64,000 nucleotides of DNA from Schizophyllum amplum (taxonomy: Eukaryota; Basidiomycota; Agaricomycetes; Agaricales; Schizophyllaceae): NCBI GenBank assembly GCA_007026445.1, contig VDMD01000006.1, forward strand, positions 620,001-684,000, given 5' to 3'. Made by a program: the position numbers and the translations under genes. Below, one piece after another: positions 33,420-44,849 of this stretch; within the stretch, counting starts at the first letter, position 1, and every line of letters begins with the position of its first letter. The notes beneath the pieces are model-generated. The model saw only the letters and a program-made list of their open reading frames with translations. It made no database searches and was not told the origin of the DNA.

Positions 33420-34322
33420 TGGTCAAATGAGAGTGCGAGTGTTCTGGGAAGACTTTGAACAGAGAGAGAAGAGTTGGAGAACTCGTTCGGCTCCTCAGCA
33501 GCCTTATGAACTCGGCAGAGCACTCCGGACGCGACGGGCGGGGAAGACGGGCGCTAGCGGTGGCGGGGGACATGATTGCACCGAGGCGGTATATATGTGC
33601 AATCGTGAGTCGTGACTCGGGCTTGGCGCTGAAGATTGCGCGAGCGTCCGCTCTATGTCCGCGCCAGCAGCCGGGCGACAGCGGGAGGTGCCATGAAGCG
33701 ACGCGGAGGCACGACAAGGAGCTTGGCGAGGGGCGCAGAGTCAGCTCATGGTGGTACGATGCAACCTGGTATCTGAGAGGAGACGCGTCCGTATGTACAT
33801 TTCGTCAACGTGTTGCTTCATCGCTTGGTCTGTAGCACGAGCCGCATTTGTGGTCTTTGGCCCCCACTGCAATGTAGCAATGCAGAACGTCCATCTGATA
33901 CACACCGATCTGGTCGTGCAAAGAACAGAACAAAGGCATGACGCGTGACGCGCTGAAGTTCAAGTTCAATAGATCGACAACTCAAGTCCGAAGCCAAGGC
34001 CACGCCTGCGGACCTACGAGGAGGAATGAAGGACGGAACATGGACCGGCCACCCATGGACTTCGTGAAGCACGAGTGCCCGACCAAGCAGATGGTTCTCG
34101 CGCACAGGCGCGCTTGGCAAGTCGAGCTGCTGAAGCATCCCTGACGGTGATCCCCTCCCTTCGCTCGGACGGCACATACGACCCATAGATCAGCTTGGCG
34201 CATGGGGGGCTTCATTCTATGTGACAATCCCCCGCATAAGCCTCTGGTCTGAAGTTGCGAATACAGAGGTCCACATGTGTGATAGTACATGTTGTAGGAG
34301 ACCATACATTCGTCCGCTATGA
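33420..34322. other. 903-bp intergenic region
   Basis: Between DUF1275 (start) and UBX (stop), same strand. Short frames only. Confidence 0.45.
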
Positions 34323-35301
34323 CTACTTCTCTGCGAGCGATGTCAGCAGGTCGCCCAACCCAGCAATGAGCGCTGCTCACTTTTCAGTCCAGCGGCTAAC
34401 CACTTCGGAATCTTCTTCTCTCCGCTCCCGCTGGGCTTCGGCAGTGCCGGCGGCGGACCTTCTGTCGACGAGGATGGCGCCGGCGCCGGCTGCTCGTAGT
34501 TTGGCGGCGCTGGTAAGTCTTCCGCCAACGCAAGCACCTCCGACAATAGCGGTGCAGGTGTCGTGGCGTCTAGCATATACATGTCAGTGACTGATCCCAG
34601 CGGTAGCAAGCCACGCACGATTCAAAGACTCATCCTCGAACCGTAGCATAAGCACGCTGGAAGGTGCAAGGTGCAGCTCGGCCAAGGACTTGTCGCGCAC
34701 GTTGGGGTCCGAGTTCTTGAACTCGATCTTGGGTGGTTGATCTTCGTGTGGTATGAGCAATTGCTTTAGACCGTCGGTGACGACGCACAGAGGATGAACT
34801 TGATCGGCTTAACATCATCGCGTAGACGCTCGCGCACGAAGGCGTATACGGCCTTGATGCGACTCGTGGATGGGAAGATCTTCTCAAGTTGTGTGCGGTC
34901 GGGAAAGCGCACGCGTATTGTCGTCTGAAAGAAGCATAAGGATGGAAAGATGCAGGGACAGATTGTCGGCACGCACGTTTGGCCATCTATCGCGCTTCGC
35001 CCTTTCACGTTCGTCCCTCACAGCTTTGAGCTCAAGCGGCCGATCGGTCAGCGCATGGGTGCGCGCCGAAAGCGTCGCCTGTGCGGCCTTGACGTCGGCG
35101 GGGCTGGGCGTAAAGTACGATTCAGGCGGCGGCGCTTGGGGACGCGTCAGCGTCGCTCGCCTTCTCTGTTGTAACACACGACTAACGAGGAGGCCGCAGA
35201 TGGGACCAGTCAGACGGCTTGTAAACCTTGAAGTCGTGCAGTAGGGAACCAGGCGAAGGTGCAGGGTCTTTCGAAGGGACAGCGGGAGGGGACGCTTCCA
35301 T
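34323..35301 (-). CDS. UBX-domain protein, TUG/Ubx4-like
   Basis: Predicted Cdc48/p97 cofactor. Exons 35301-35227, 35165-34977, 34924-34789, 34741-34619, 34569-34381 and 34330-34323 give 239 residues in frame. A central ESYFTPSPADVKAAQATL segment precedes the UBX fold: TTIRVRFPDRTQLEKIFPS, IKAVYAFVRERL, VKPIKF, then DPNVRDKSLAELHLAPSSV and LLRFEDESLN (the FPR loop region reads RFPDRT, not the canonical FPR). A proline-rich tail ends in KKIPKWLAAGL plus Lys, with the last exon only 8 nt. The length is that of short Ubx4-type proteins, without an N-terminal UBL. The first intron (35226-35166) is the least certain junction. Confidence 0.82.
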
Positions 35302-36111
35302 GACAAAATAGGAACGAGGTCAAGAGCGATTACTGGAATATCTACTGCGACGCGAACAGGTATGAATAATCGTGTGACCCTCCGGATGGCGGGGGTCTCA
35401 CAGGGTCAGAATCACAGCGAAAACTGATGATCTTTCGATGGAAAAAGCGGGATGATACTGGAGGAGGATTAGTGAACGTGCAAAGGGCAGATAGGTCGTT
35501 GATCAGCAAATATGTAGTTGTCTCATACCATGTACCCCAGGAGCGCCGGCAAGCGCTCCCTTTGGTGTGAGGTCCACGGCCATCGAACGCAAATTACAAT
35601 AGTACCATCATATGAAGGGTTGAAAGGGCGAAGACACTCACGGAGAAAGAAAACCTGGGAGTCAACGATGGTGAAAGCAGAGAGCAAGCGGGAAAGTCGG
35701 AGAGACGGGCCGATCTCGCAAAATATTCCGTGGAAAGATCAAACGGCCATGTGACGTTGTTGTTCTTGGCGTGCCTTGCGCGCTTCCGTCCACGACGACG
35801 GCGACCGGCAATTGGCCCAGGCGCCCGTCCCTGATGTCTTCGAGGAGGCCATGCCAACCGCAATCTGATCTTTTGATCCCGAAGCCGATATTGTCCGCAT
35901 ATAAAGCCAGCAAGCCGCGCCGAGGACGTCCATTCCGTCCTTTCACGTTCATTTTCCCTGTTCATTCCTTCCAGGTCCCGGTGACCCAGCTCCTTCGTTC
36001 ATTCAGCCCTAGTACTTCTCCTTGCACGCCTCATTCCTTCACCGTTTGATACGGAATCTTCTCTGCTTTTCGTCACCAGTTTTACCACTTCAGTCAACCA
36101 TATTTTACGCC
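35302..36111. other. Divergent intergenic region
   Basis: Between UBX (minus) and the secreted-protein gene (plus). A CATATAAAG at about 35898 could be a distal TATA; no gene seen. Confidence 0.45.
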
Positions 36112-36803
36112 ATGCGTTTCGCGACTGTCTTCGTTGCTCTCGCTTCCCTCACGGGCGTGCTCGCTGGCCCGCTCCCGATGCCGGCCATGGTCGCGCGTAA
36201 CGGTGCTTCTGAGTTCCGCGCGCGTCCCCGCGCGAACGCAGTCCCGGTCGTTGTCTCCAACCTCGTTTGCGACGACAGTGGCGAGTAAGTCGATCTTCGC
36301 TAGTTTTGCTGTGCAAGCAGCTCATTGGCCCCCAAGCACGCTCGTCTCGCACGATGTCAACGTTGCTCAGCTGCAGATCTGCGGCAGCATCGCCGGCACA
36401 ATCCAGAAGTGTGAGGGCAACCCCACGTCCACCACCGGTGCGTTCGCTACCTCGAGAATCTCACTGCGTGCGCTGACATGTTGTCTCCCTTCCAGGTGTC
36501 TCTGGCACCGCGTCCTTCTCGATCGAGCCTGTCAATGCCGGTGACACGATCAACGTCTCCAAGGGTCGCTGGGAGCAGCACATCAAGGCCGCGTTCAAGG
36601 AGTGTGGCCAGGACGTGCCGTTCACCGCCACCTTCCGCGCGGGTGCGTCCACGGGCGACATCAACGTCTCGCTTACGCGCACGGGGAGTACGGCGACGAA
36701 GGCCAACGCGGCGAAGACTGCAGCGAGCTCCGACTCGTGCTCATTGAAGAAGCGCCGCTACGCGCCCCGCCGCTTCCACGGCGTAGAGGCAAGGGATATG
36801 TGA
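36112..36803 (+). CDS. Secreted cysteine-containing protein with basic tail
   Basis: Exons 36112-36284, 36337-36437 and 36496-36803 give 193 residues. A signal peptide (MRFATVFVALASLTGVLAG) is followed by a low-complexity pro-like segment, then a compact domain with Cys in NLVCDD, QICGS, QKCEG and KECGQ, and beta-strand-like SIEPVNAGDTI and FTATFRAGASTGDINVSLT. The C terminus is strongly basic (LKKRRYAPRRF). The first intron was placed at the second of two possible acceptors because only CCCAAG (36336) keeps the frame. Four paired cysteines suggest two disulfides. Family and function unknown; candidate effector-like or cell-wall protein. Confidence 0.75.
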
Positions 36804-37520
36804 TTGGGTAGACATGGGAGAGTCGCTGGGAAGGGAACTATGTGGCTGAACATTGTAGTAGATGGGCTCTTTGGACGACATTTCTGGGTTCAATGGAATT
36901 GAATGAACATCGGGCTGCTGCCTGTCTCATTCTACATGACGGATGATCGATCATCATGTGTATTGAAGCTTGAGGTCCCGGTCAGGTCTTACTCGGACGT
37001 GTTAGTTGAGGGTGTTTGCCCGTGGGCCGGCGCTTTCGGAAGCTTCACCTTCAGTACCCAGTGATAGCTCGAGCATCTGATAAATGTTCAAACGTTCCAA
37101 TGTTCATTCGGATGCAACTTGGCCGTCGTGACAGTATTGCCTGATACGCAGCTTTTCTGAGCACATCTGAGTCGTATAGTATACCACCCAGTCTCCAGAT
37201 ATACAGGACAATGCGGGTCCGTGAGGCATGTTTGAGCGGTTGCGCAACTTGGCAAGAAATCCTACAAGTTCTAGTTCAAGTTGAAGAATAAGTATAGGAC
37301 GCTGTCAGTCACGTGAGCTGAATTCTGATAGGTCACATGCCTTGCACGTGATGGTTGTAGATTCATGTTTACAGCCGGCGGCAAAGGCCCGGAGTTCTGG
37401 CTCTTTCCATCCTGTCCGCAACCCTCACCTTCCCGCCTTCAGAAGACCTCCCTCCTTGCTCAAAAGCGGGTCAGGAAATTTTCTTGGTGCTTCGGACGAG
37501 TTACGAGCAGGTCTTGCAGC
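36804..37520. other. Intergenic region
   Basis: No exon recognised. The open frame 37365-37520 upstream of F-box C is excluded from the gene because F-box B starts at the equivalent of 37521. Confidence 0.45.
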
Positions 37521-38993
37521 ATGCGGCTCAAGAACGCGACCCAGCAGGTCGCTGCGGCCGGTGCACCAGAACCAACGCGGCGACGGGAATCCGTGCTTGC
37601 CATCCTGACGTCCCCTCTTAAAAAGATTGCCTCACAGTCTGTAGCAGTCGCAAGCGGGAGGGATATGGAGCAGTCCCTCCCGCGCGATGACTCTGTCCTC
37701 GCTCGCCTCCCTCCGGAAATTCTTAACATTGTCTTCGAGTACTGCCTCGGGGGCGTACGTCAGCGCCTCAGCTACAATGCGCCGATATGGACCCTCCTAC
37801 ACGTCTGCAGCTTGTGGCGCACCATCGCTCTCAGCAATCGCTTCCTGTGGTCGAACATCGATGCAGTGGTGTCGCAGCCCGTCCGGCGAGGGCAATCCAA
37901 CTTCAGCGCACCAAAGCCTACCCGTTCGGAAAAGAAGGCGTTCCTTCATATGCTGAAGACTTATCTGGAACACGCTGACGGGGCGCTGCTCGACATCCGC
38001 ATCGGTCTCGCATACCACGGCACCTGCCGCCGCATCCTCCGGATGCTCTGGGAGCACCGGCAGCAGTGGCTAGCGGTGTGCCTAATCGGTCAGGGTGTAG
38101 GCGTCGCCAGCCTGCTCAATGATATGGGGGCACGCTTGGGTTGTGGGATGTCTAATCTCCAGCGCGTAGAACTGTGCTACGACGGCACGCCGGACATCCT
38201 CTTGCCCATGCTCCCCGCGCCTGCTCTTCACACGATCATTGGCGGCCCAATCTTCCAAGTACGCGCTTCGAACGCCCCCGCGTGGTCGCAGATTACGAAC
38301 TACACCGGCCCCGCATTCGCGTACGTCTTCGTCCTGGCTCTCATGCCGAACCTCGAAATCGCCAACATCGAGGATGTGATAGACCGCGCCATGGAAAGAG
38401 GTAACGGCGAGATAAAGTGCGACCATCCCAATCTCAAGGTGCTGCGGCTGCTGCGCTCTCGGTCCGAATCGTGCTTGTGTGAGCTCACCGCACCGCGGCT
38501 GCGCCTCTTGGAATGCGCTCAGATGGCCAAGGCGGGTTATCCAATCGTCCTCGGCTTCATCAGGCGCTCTGGATGCTCGCTCAGTGAGCTCGTCATCAAG
38601 CACGGCGTGGACGACAAGTGCCTGTACAAAATGATCCAGTTGTCACCCGAGCTGCAGACGCTCACCCTTGAAGATTGGTTCTCTGCGTCGGAGGATGGCC
38701 GCGCGCTCAGCGGGGATATCTTGGAGATGCTGGCGCGCAATCCTACCGCGGTGTCCCAGCTGTCGGTGCTGGAGATCGAACGACGCCAACGACGGGCCTA
38801 CAGGCGGCCGCGCGACTCCTTCGTGCCGTTGGTGCGCAGTCTAGCTGCCTTGGAGCCGCTTCGGTTGCAGAAAGTCAGGGTGAGCGTCCCCGAACCTGAC
38901 GTGGATGCGGCCTTCGAATTCATTCGGGATGGTTGTGCTCCCCTCCCTGCGACAATCACTGTGGTCGTAAAGGACGTATGTGCGTGGAGTTGA
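37521..38993 (+). CDS. F-box protein C, C terminus frameshifted
   Basis: 490 residues from MRLKNATQQV, the start chosen by alignment with F-box B. The F-box ARLPPEILNIVFEYCLGG to FLWSNID is followed by a full LRR-like region (PNLEIA, LKVLRLLRS, LRLLECAQ, LQTLTLEDW). The frame stops at TGA 38991-38993. The family C-terminal block continues one frame over from 38989 as VERQEIRNLVRSQF, matching MDEDEIRELVCSHL of F-box B, so two bases appear lost near 38988. Alternatively GTATGT at 38976 is a donor spliced to CTCAG at about 39027. The F-box and recognition region are unaffected. Confidence 0.82.
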   Translation: MRLKNATQQVAAAGAPEPTRRRESVLAILTSPLKKIASQSVAVASGRDMEQSLPRDDSVLARLPPEILNIVFEYCLGGVRQRLSYNAPIWTLLHVCSLWRTIALSNRFLWSNIDAVVSQPVRRGQSNFSAPKPTRSEKKAFLHMLKTYLEHADGALLDIRIGLAYHGTCRRILRMLWEHRQQWLAVCLIGQGVGVASLLNDMGARLGCGMSNLQRVELCYDGTPDILLPMLPAPALHTIIGGPIFQVRASNAPAWSQITNYTGPAFAYVFVLALMPNLEIANIEDVIDRAMERGNGEIKCDHPNLKVLRLLRSRSESCLCELTAPRLRLLECAQMAKAGYPIVLGFIRRSGCSLSELVIKHGVDDKCLYKMIQLSPELQTLTLEDWFSASEDGRALSGDILEMLARNPTAVSQLSVLEIERRQRRAYRRPRDSFVPLVRSLAALEPLRLQKVRVSVPEPDVDAAFEFIRDGCAPLPATITVVVKDVCAWS

Positions 38994-39498
38994 GCGACAG
39001 GAAATCAGGAACCTTGTACGTTCTCAGTTTGCATCCAAAGCTGCGGTAAAGCTGACATATATTTCGATAGGTGGAAGGAAAATCAGGCAATTCGCATGTG
39101 CGACCTGAGGCCAGAGGTCTGATTCTGCTGTTCCAGAAACAATACGTACCAGTAGTTGTCGTGCGAAAATGCATAGACTATCACATTGAATCTCGAAGCA
39201 GTTAAGCCAGCGTTGGTGTGGTGGTCACAGTGAGCCGTCTCATCCGAAATGCGAATAGGCAGCAATAAATAAGTCAGGGTGGCCTGCCACTGCAAGTGCA
39301 GTGACCCAGACGTCAGTGCCCGGCGAGTGATACAGGTTGTGCGGAGATACGTGCAGTAGCTAACAGTGGGTAATAAATAAGCGTGATATGGGCCCGTGAG
39401 AATGCGTGTTACGTCGATATGAAGCGGACGTGAAGATATGGATACACTTCTGGGGCTACGCTGTATGTATCAGGCTGGATCGGGCGGAGTCGTATCCT
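38994..39498. other. Convergent 3' region with F-box C remnant
   Basis: Positions 38989-39108 hold the out-of-frame remainder of the F-box C tail; the rest shows nothing recognisable. Confidence 0.5.
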
Positions 39499-40591
39499 TC
39501 ACACGCCCGTGCATCGAGACTGGTGACGATCTCGTACACCGGGGTTCACAAACGTCGCCCTGCAGACGTTGCACACAAAGTCGCGCCGACCTTCATGCGA
39601 GCGCAGATGATCTAGATATCATAGATGATGAGCTCCCACGCCTTTACGTGCTCCAAGACTCTGCACAAGACGGGTTAAGAAGGCAGACGCACTTCGTAAA
39701 TTATGCTTCGCCGTGAATGTCGCGCCGCATACGTTGCAGCCGTACTCCGCAGGTCGCGTACGGCGCTCATGCGCCATCTTGCGCATCGTATCTGTCGCGA
39801 TGTTCGGCTTTGCGACGGGAATTGCGGGGGACGCGGCAGGCGTGATCCAAGGCTGATCATTCGTTTGGCGGATGGAGCCCTCGAGGATCAGGTCCGCTGG
39901 GTCGGTTGAGAAGGTTGGAGGTGTTGTCTGAGGAAGGGCTACGCTGCTGCGCCGTGACAATCCGCCGTAAGGAGAGAAACGGCCATCGGGAATGGGCCCT
40001 TGGAATGGGGCGGCCAATGAAGTCGAGGCGAAAGAACCGTCGGAAGCAAGCAAGGCGTCGGGCATCTGAGTATACGACGGCAACGGTTGTTGTCCACCAT
40101 ACTCGTAGCCTGGTATGGGCGCAGACATGCTATAGTATGGGGTCCCCGAGTACATCTGGGTGTACGCGAAGGGGACGTTTGAGGGAGGAGAATGTCGCTC
40201 GTTCTGGGCTGGCTGGGGATTCGGGCCTGTAGGGATATGCATGCCGTTGTCGAGACTGAATCCCGATGATTGTGAAGGGCCGCAAAATGCGGCGTCTGCA
40301 AATCTGTATGAGCTACTAGAAACACCTCAATACAGTCAGAGAAGTGTACCGTATGGCGCTGACGTAGGCTGTTGTGCTAAATAGCTTCAAGTCTATCAGC
40401 AAACCGGTGACGCTAGACGAGATGCATTGACTGACCGGGACGATGAGGAACTCCGTGCCGTGGACGAACGACGAGCGCTGCCTTGCGCGTTTGGCAGAGT
40501 GGCGTCCATTTCTGTATGTATGTCGGGTAGCGAGATAATATGAGCGCTGAAGGACTGAGGACGGACGGTAGGCCGCTGTGGTGAAGTTCAT
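39499..40591 (-). CDS. C2H2/C2HC zinc-finger transcription factor
   Basis: Exons 40591-40436, 40368-40350, 40295-39693 and 39611-39499 give 296 residues. After a long Ser/Pro/Tyr-rich region, two C-terminal fingers follow: CNVCGATFTAKHNLRNHLRSH (Cys245, Cys248, His261, His265; Asn260 is made by the last splice) and CNVCRATF...RHQSRC (Cys273, Cys276, His289, Cys293), a C2HC finger. The linker HEGRRDFVC is like TGEKPF linkers. Likely nuclear DNA-binding protein; targets unknown. Exon 2 is only 19 nt; its two flanking introns (67 and 54 nt) have good branch sites. The start Met is the first in frame; an upstream exon is possible. Confidence 0.8.
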
Positions 40592-41354
40592 TAATGGAGG
40601 ACTCGCCTTATATACGGTCAAGCAAAGACTACACTCCGCGTCCTGGCAAGAGTAATCTCCTCCAGTCATGCAAAGGTCCAACTTGATGGGGGACCACTTT
40701 GAACAGTATCCCGATGCGCCCCCATTGAATTGACAGGCGTTCCGCATATCACAGGAGCTGTAAAAACAAGGCCGACCTTCGAAACACATTGCAACGAGCT
40801 CGCGACATGGATGTCCAGCACTGTTCGCGCCATTGTCGAACTTGAAAGAAAGGCCCAGCAGTGTCAAGAGCGCATCTTCGCAACGACAAAGTATACCTGG
40901 CTCCCTGACCCGGTCTGTCCAACGCGATGAAAGGGGATGTCGCCACATAAGACGAGTTGCTTAGTTCGGCTGGTACTGCTGCAGATGCGCTATGTCCTTG
41001 TACAGCTTCGCACTCGGTGCACATGCGAGAATAGTGCTGCTCAAACCATGTCGCATATTCTGTGTCGGTATTGCGGTGCGGTACGATGCACTGGGCCACC
41101 GCGGACCCCAGCAGCGGAGTTAACGTGGACGCAGAATAAGCTGCAAAAATATCGAGCTTTCCTAGAGCACAGTTGCGTGACGCCTGGCCTCAGATCACGG
41201 AACGTCCATGAGATGAGGAGCATGCATAGGTCTGCGTTCCGTCATGGAAGTTCAATAGCAGGATCAAACATCGCGTGGTGTCACGGTATGTCACATCGCG
41301 GTTGGAAAATTTTGGAAATGCCCAAGCGGCTCATTGTTCCCTACGACTGCGACG
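40592..41354. other. Divergent intergenic region
   Basis: Between the zinc-finger gene (minus) and zuotin (plus); nothing recognised. Confidence 0.45.
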
Positions 41355-42758
41355 ATGTCTGCGGTGATCACAGATATCTCGACGCCCATCCTGCCCAAGG
41401 ACTACTCCCCCCCTACGGTGGAGTCCTCAAAAATTACCTGTGAGTCCTATATCGTCTCCCGATCTATGCCCATTTACTCAATACGTTTGATGAAGCGCCT
41501 ACCCAACGAAGGCTGGTACCTGCAGGCCCTGCCTTCATCAACTATGCAAGACTTAAGTTGCACCACAACTTCGACTTAGACACGCACGATCAGCATCTTG
41601 CAACGCAGCAGGAGAAGCTCGACGCGCTCAATGCCGCGAACGAGAACGGCGAGGACGATCTGGGCGTCGGCGACGAAGAAGAGAACCAGGAGCTCCTCAG
41701 CCTCGACCCCAAGGAGTGGAAGGTGCGTTACACTCGCGTTACATCGATCATCGAGCTGAATATCATCCCCAGAGGCACGACTACTATGCCGTGCTCGGCC
41801 TGTCCCATCTCCGAATCAACGCCACGCCCGCTCAGATCAAGGTCGCGCACCGCAAGAAAGTGCTCAAGCACCATCCTGACAAGAAAGTCAGCTCCGGAGC
41901 TCAGGAGACCTCATCCATCTTCACAAATCTGAACACGAACGACGACGCGTTCTTTAAGTGCATCCAGAAGGCGCACGAGGTGCTCACCCACCCGGAGAAG
42001 CGGCGGCAGTTTGACTCTGTCGACCCCACCGTTCTGGACGCAGAGGAGGACGACCCGAAGGAGAAGGATTTCACTAAGAGCAAGCGCAAGCTCGACGACA
42101 AGTCGTTCTTCACCACCTTCTCGCCAATATTCGAGCGCGAGTCTCGCTTCTCGAGGAAACAACCCGTCCCTCAGCTTGGAAACGTCGATTCGAGCAAGGA
42201 GGAGGTAGAGAGCTTCTACGACTTCTGGTACTCCTTCGACAGCTGGAGAAGCTTCGAGTGGCTCGACAAGGAGGTCAACGAGGGTAGCGACTCCCGCGAC
42301 GACAAGCGGTATACGGAGAAGAAGAACAAGGCTGAGCGCGCGCGCAGAAAGAAGGAGGATATTGCACGTCTACGTGGACTTGTCGACCTTGCCCTGTCGT
42401 ATGTTTATCGGTGCTTCTGCTAACTTGCTGCTGACGCTGCTATTCAGGCTTGATCCTCGCATCAAGCGCATCAAGGAGGAGGAGAAGGCCGCCCGGGCCG
42501 CCAAGAAGGCTGGACGTTCAGGTACGGCGACGCCGAACAAGAAGGCCGAGGAAGAGGCGGCGAAGAAAGCCGCTGAAGAGGAGGCCAAGCGGAAAGAGGA
42601 GGAGGAGAAGGTCAGACAATCTATCATATGCGCTCACCATGCTTACATCCTCTCAGGCAGCCCGCGAGGATGCTAAAAAGGCGAAGGCTAAGGCAGCTAA
42701 CGCTGCCAAGAAGGCCCGCCGACAGGCGAGGGCTACTGAGGAGAGTACCGCTGCATAG
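41355..42758 (+). CDS. ZUO1: Zuotin, ribosome-associated J-protein (DNAJC2)
   Basis: Co-chaperone of the ribosome-associated complex with Ssz1; stimulates Ssb Hsp70 on nascent chains. Exons 41355-41439, 41496-41722, 41773-42398, 42448-42610 and 42657-42758 give 400 residues. The J domain starts at RHDYYAVLGL (105) and has HPD at 138-140; the long FDSVDPTVLD insert and the zuotin homology region FWYSFDSWRSFEWLD follow. Then comes the NKAERARRKKEDIARLR ribosome-binding segment and a Lys/Ala/Glu-rich charged helix. It is slightly shorter than yeast Zuo1 (433 residues), ending after the charged region without a clear four-helix tail. Confidence 0.95.
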
Positions 42759-43412
42759 GCAGCGCGTACGTAGGACGTGGATGTTGTGTACATTTTGTAG
42801 ACGGCTCATTCATCCAGTGGACATACATGCATCGCGATCCGTGTAGGGCGCCCCGTACATTGAACGCACTGCGTACACGGTGCAGGACTAACCCGCATCG
42901 TTTCAATGCAATCGTGGGCCTTCGTGGGCGCAATCCAATCAGGCCGAGCCCGCTGCTCGTGAACTCAGTTGAACATGTCGGACGCATCCGCGCGGCTTAC
43001 ACCCGACGTCCAACTCGTCGGCGGGCGGCTTTCGGACTTGGGTTGATAGAGTTGGATAGAAGCACGCGTCGCGCATGTGGCGAGCTGCCGTGTGATCAAC
43101 AGATCATGCTTTGGTTCGACTTGAGAGCCCCGCTCACCTATCCAGTCAGCAGGTTTCTCGGACAATCCTTCCCCTCGGGATTGAGCCAACATTCACACTA
43201 AGTGCATATCGCTGTCCTCTGACCGACAATGACGGCCCGAGAGTGCAAGCGTCTGACCCTCGTCAATGATCCGTCTTCAAGGATCGACCATCCACGTTCA
43301 ATTTCGCCGAGCCGCAGGCCTCTGGTTACGCTGTTGTGTGCCCCTGGTTGCTGCTTGTCCGGGCTATATAACGCACCAGCGATGTTCAGAATCTTGCGAC
43401 CAACTTTCCCCG
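42759..43412. other. Intergenic region with GH53 promoter
   Basis: No gene; holds the TATA box at 43365. Confidence 0.5.
43365..43371 (+). promoter_or_regulatory. TATA box of GH53 gene
   Basis: TATATAA, 42-48 nt upstream of the ATG at 43413. Confidence 0.6.
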
Positions 43413-44718
43413 ATGTCCCTCGGATTCTTCACTCGTTCCGCTGTCGCGCTTTCCATCGCGTGCCGGCTGGCCGGCGCGCTCACTTACCATGGGGCCGACT
43501 TCTCTTCGCTGATTAAACTCGAGAGCGATGGCCAGACCTACAGAGATGGCGGTAGCACGACGGCTTTCGAGACTATTTTGGCCAACCATGGCACCAACCT
43601 CGCGAGGATTCGCATCTGGACGAGCGATAGCTATGATGAGTATAGCCTGACCTACGGCTTGGATCTCGCCAAGCGCGCCGCTGCCGCGGGGATGGCCATC
43701 ATGGTCGACCTGCACTACAGTGATACCTGTGAGTTTGATAGCTTGATTGTGTTACTTCTCCTAACACTGTGCTATAGGGGCCGACCCCGGCAAACAGGCG
43801 ACGCCGTCAGCGTGGGCCACTGACCTTGACTCTCTCAACCGGTACATATACGACTATACCAAAGATGTAGTTACCCAGTTCGCAAATCAAGGAACACCAG
43901 CGGAATTCATTCAGGTGCGTCGTTCATCCTGAGTAACCTCTTCAACACGTCTCATCGCCTCCCCAGATCGGCAATGAAATCAACTCCGGGATGCTCTTCC
44001 CTGCCGGACAGATATCCTCGAACGGGTACAATGGCCTTTCGCAACTCCTCCATTCTGCCGCTGCTGGTGTCCGCGATGCCTCATCCACCACCAAGACCAT
44101 AGTCCACCTCGCGAATGGGTGGGACAAATCCGCCATGTCTTCCTTCTACTCCCAGGTCCTTGATTACCAGGGCGCGCTCACTGCCGACGACATCGACGTC
44201 ATGGGATTCTCCTTCTACCCCTTCTACAACACGAAGGCAACACTCGCCAACTTGCGAAGCAGCTTATCCTCGATCCACAGCACATACGGCAAGGTGCGTC
44301 CGAGCCCGAGGTGTACTAAGGATTCGATACTGATATGCGGCAGCCCATCATGGTTGTTGAGACCGATTGGCCGACGCAGTGCAGTGGCGTTGATATGAGT
44401 GAACCATCTATTCCCATCTCGGCGGCTGGCCAGGAGAGTTGGGTGTCAAGCATTCGCGAGGTACTCGAGGATGTTGGTGGCACTGGGTACGTACCCTCGT
44501 GCTTGTTTATCACCTACGTACTAATCACTGCTGTAGCATTGTTTACTGGGAGCCTGGCTGGATAGGCAACGCTGGCTTAGGCAGTGCTTGCAATGTAGGT
44601 TTCTTGCACTCACTCGCAGACTGCCGCTCATCGCTCTTACCCATAGGACAACCTCCTGGTCGACTACACCACGAACAATGTGAAGGCCTCAATCGACATG
44701 TTTGCACATGATATGTAG
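43413..44718 (+). CDS. Secreted endo-beta-1,4-galactanase, GH53
   Basis: Hydrolyses beta-1,4-galactan side chains of pectin (rhamnogalacturonan I) with retention. Exons 43413-43728, 43778-43914, 43967-44293, 44344-44486, 44537-44594 and 44647-44718 give 350 residues, normal for fungal GH53. A signal peptide (about 1-20) precedes LTYHGADFSSL. Catalytic residues: acid/base Glu155 in IGNEIN, nucleophile Glu266 in VVETDWP. Also ARIRIWTSDS, MVDLHYSDTWADPGKQ and GFSFYPFY, all family signatures. The Asp-Trp-Ala (DTWADP) is formed by splicing. Works together with the pectate lyase at 12908 on pectin, although unlinked. Confidence 0.95.
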
Positions 44719-44849
44719 GATACTGGATACTCTTGCAGGATGGTCAACTTGGAATTAAACATGGTCAACTTGTGATTGGACAGGGATAACATTTGCGACT
44801 ATAAATATGCGCGACGGGCGTGATGATACAGCAAGTCTGCTCTACTCTT

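Noticed and set aside
37365..37520. 52-codon N-terminal extension of F-box C
   Set aside because: F-box B starts at the Met equivalent to 37521 and the upstream residues show no family similarity.
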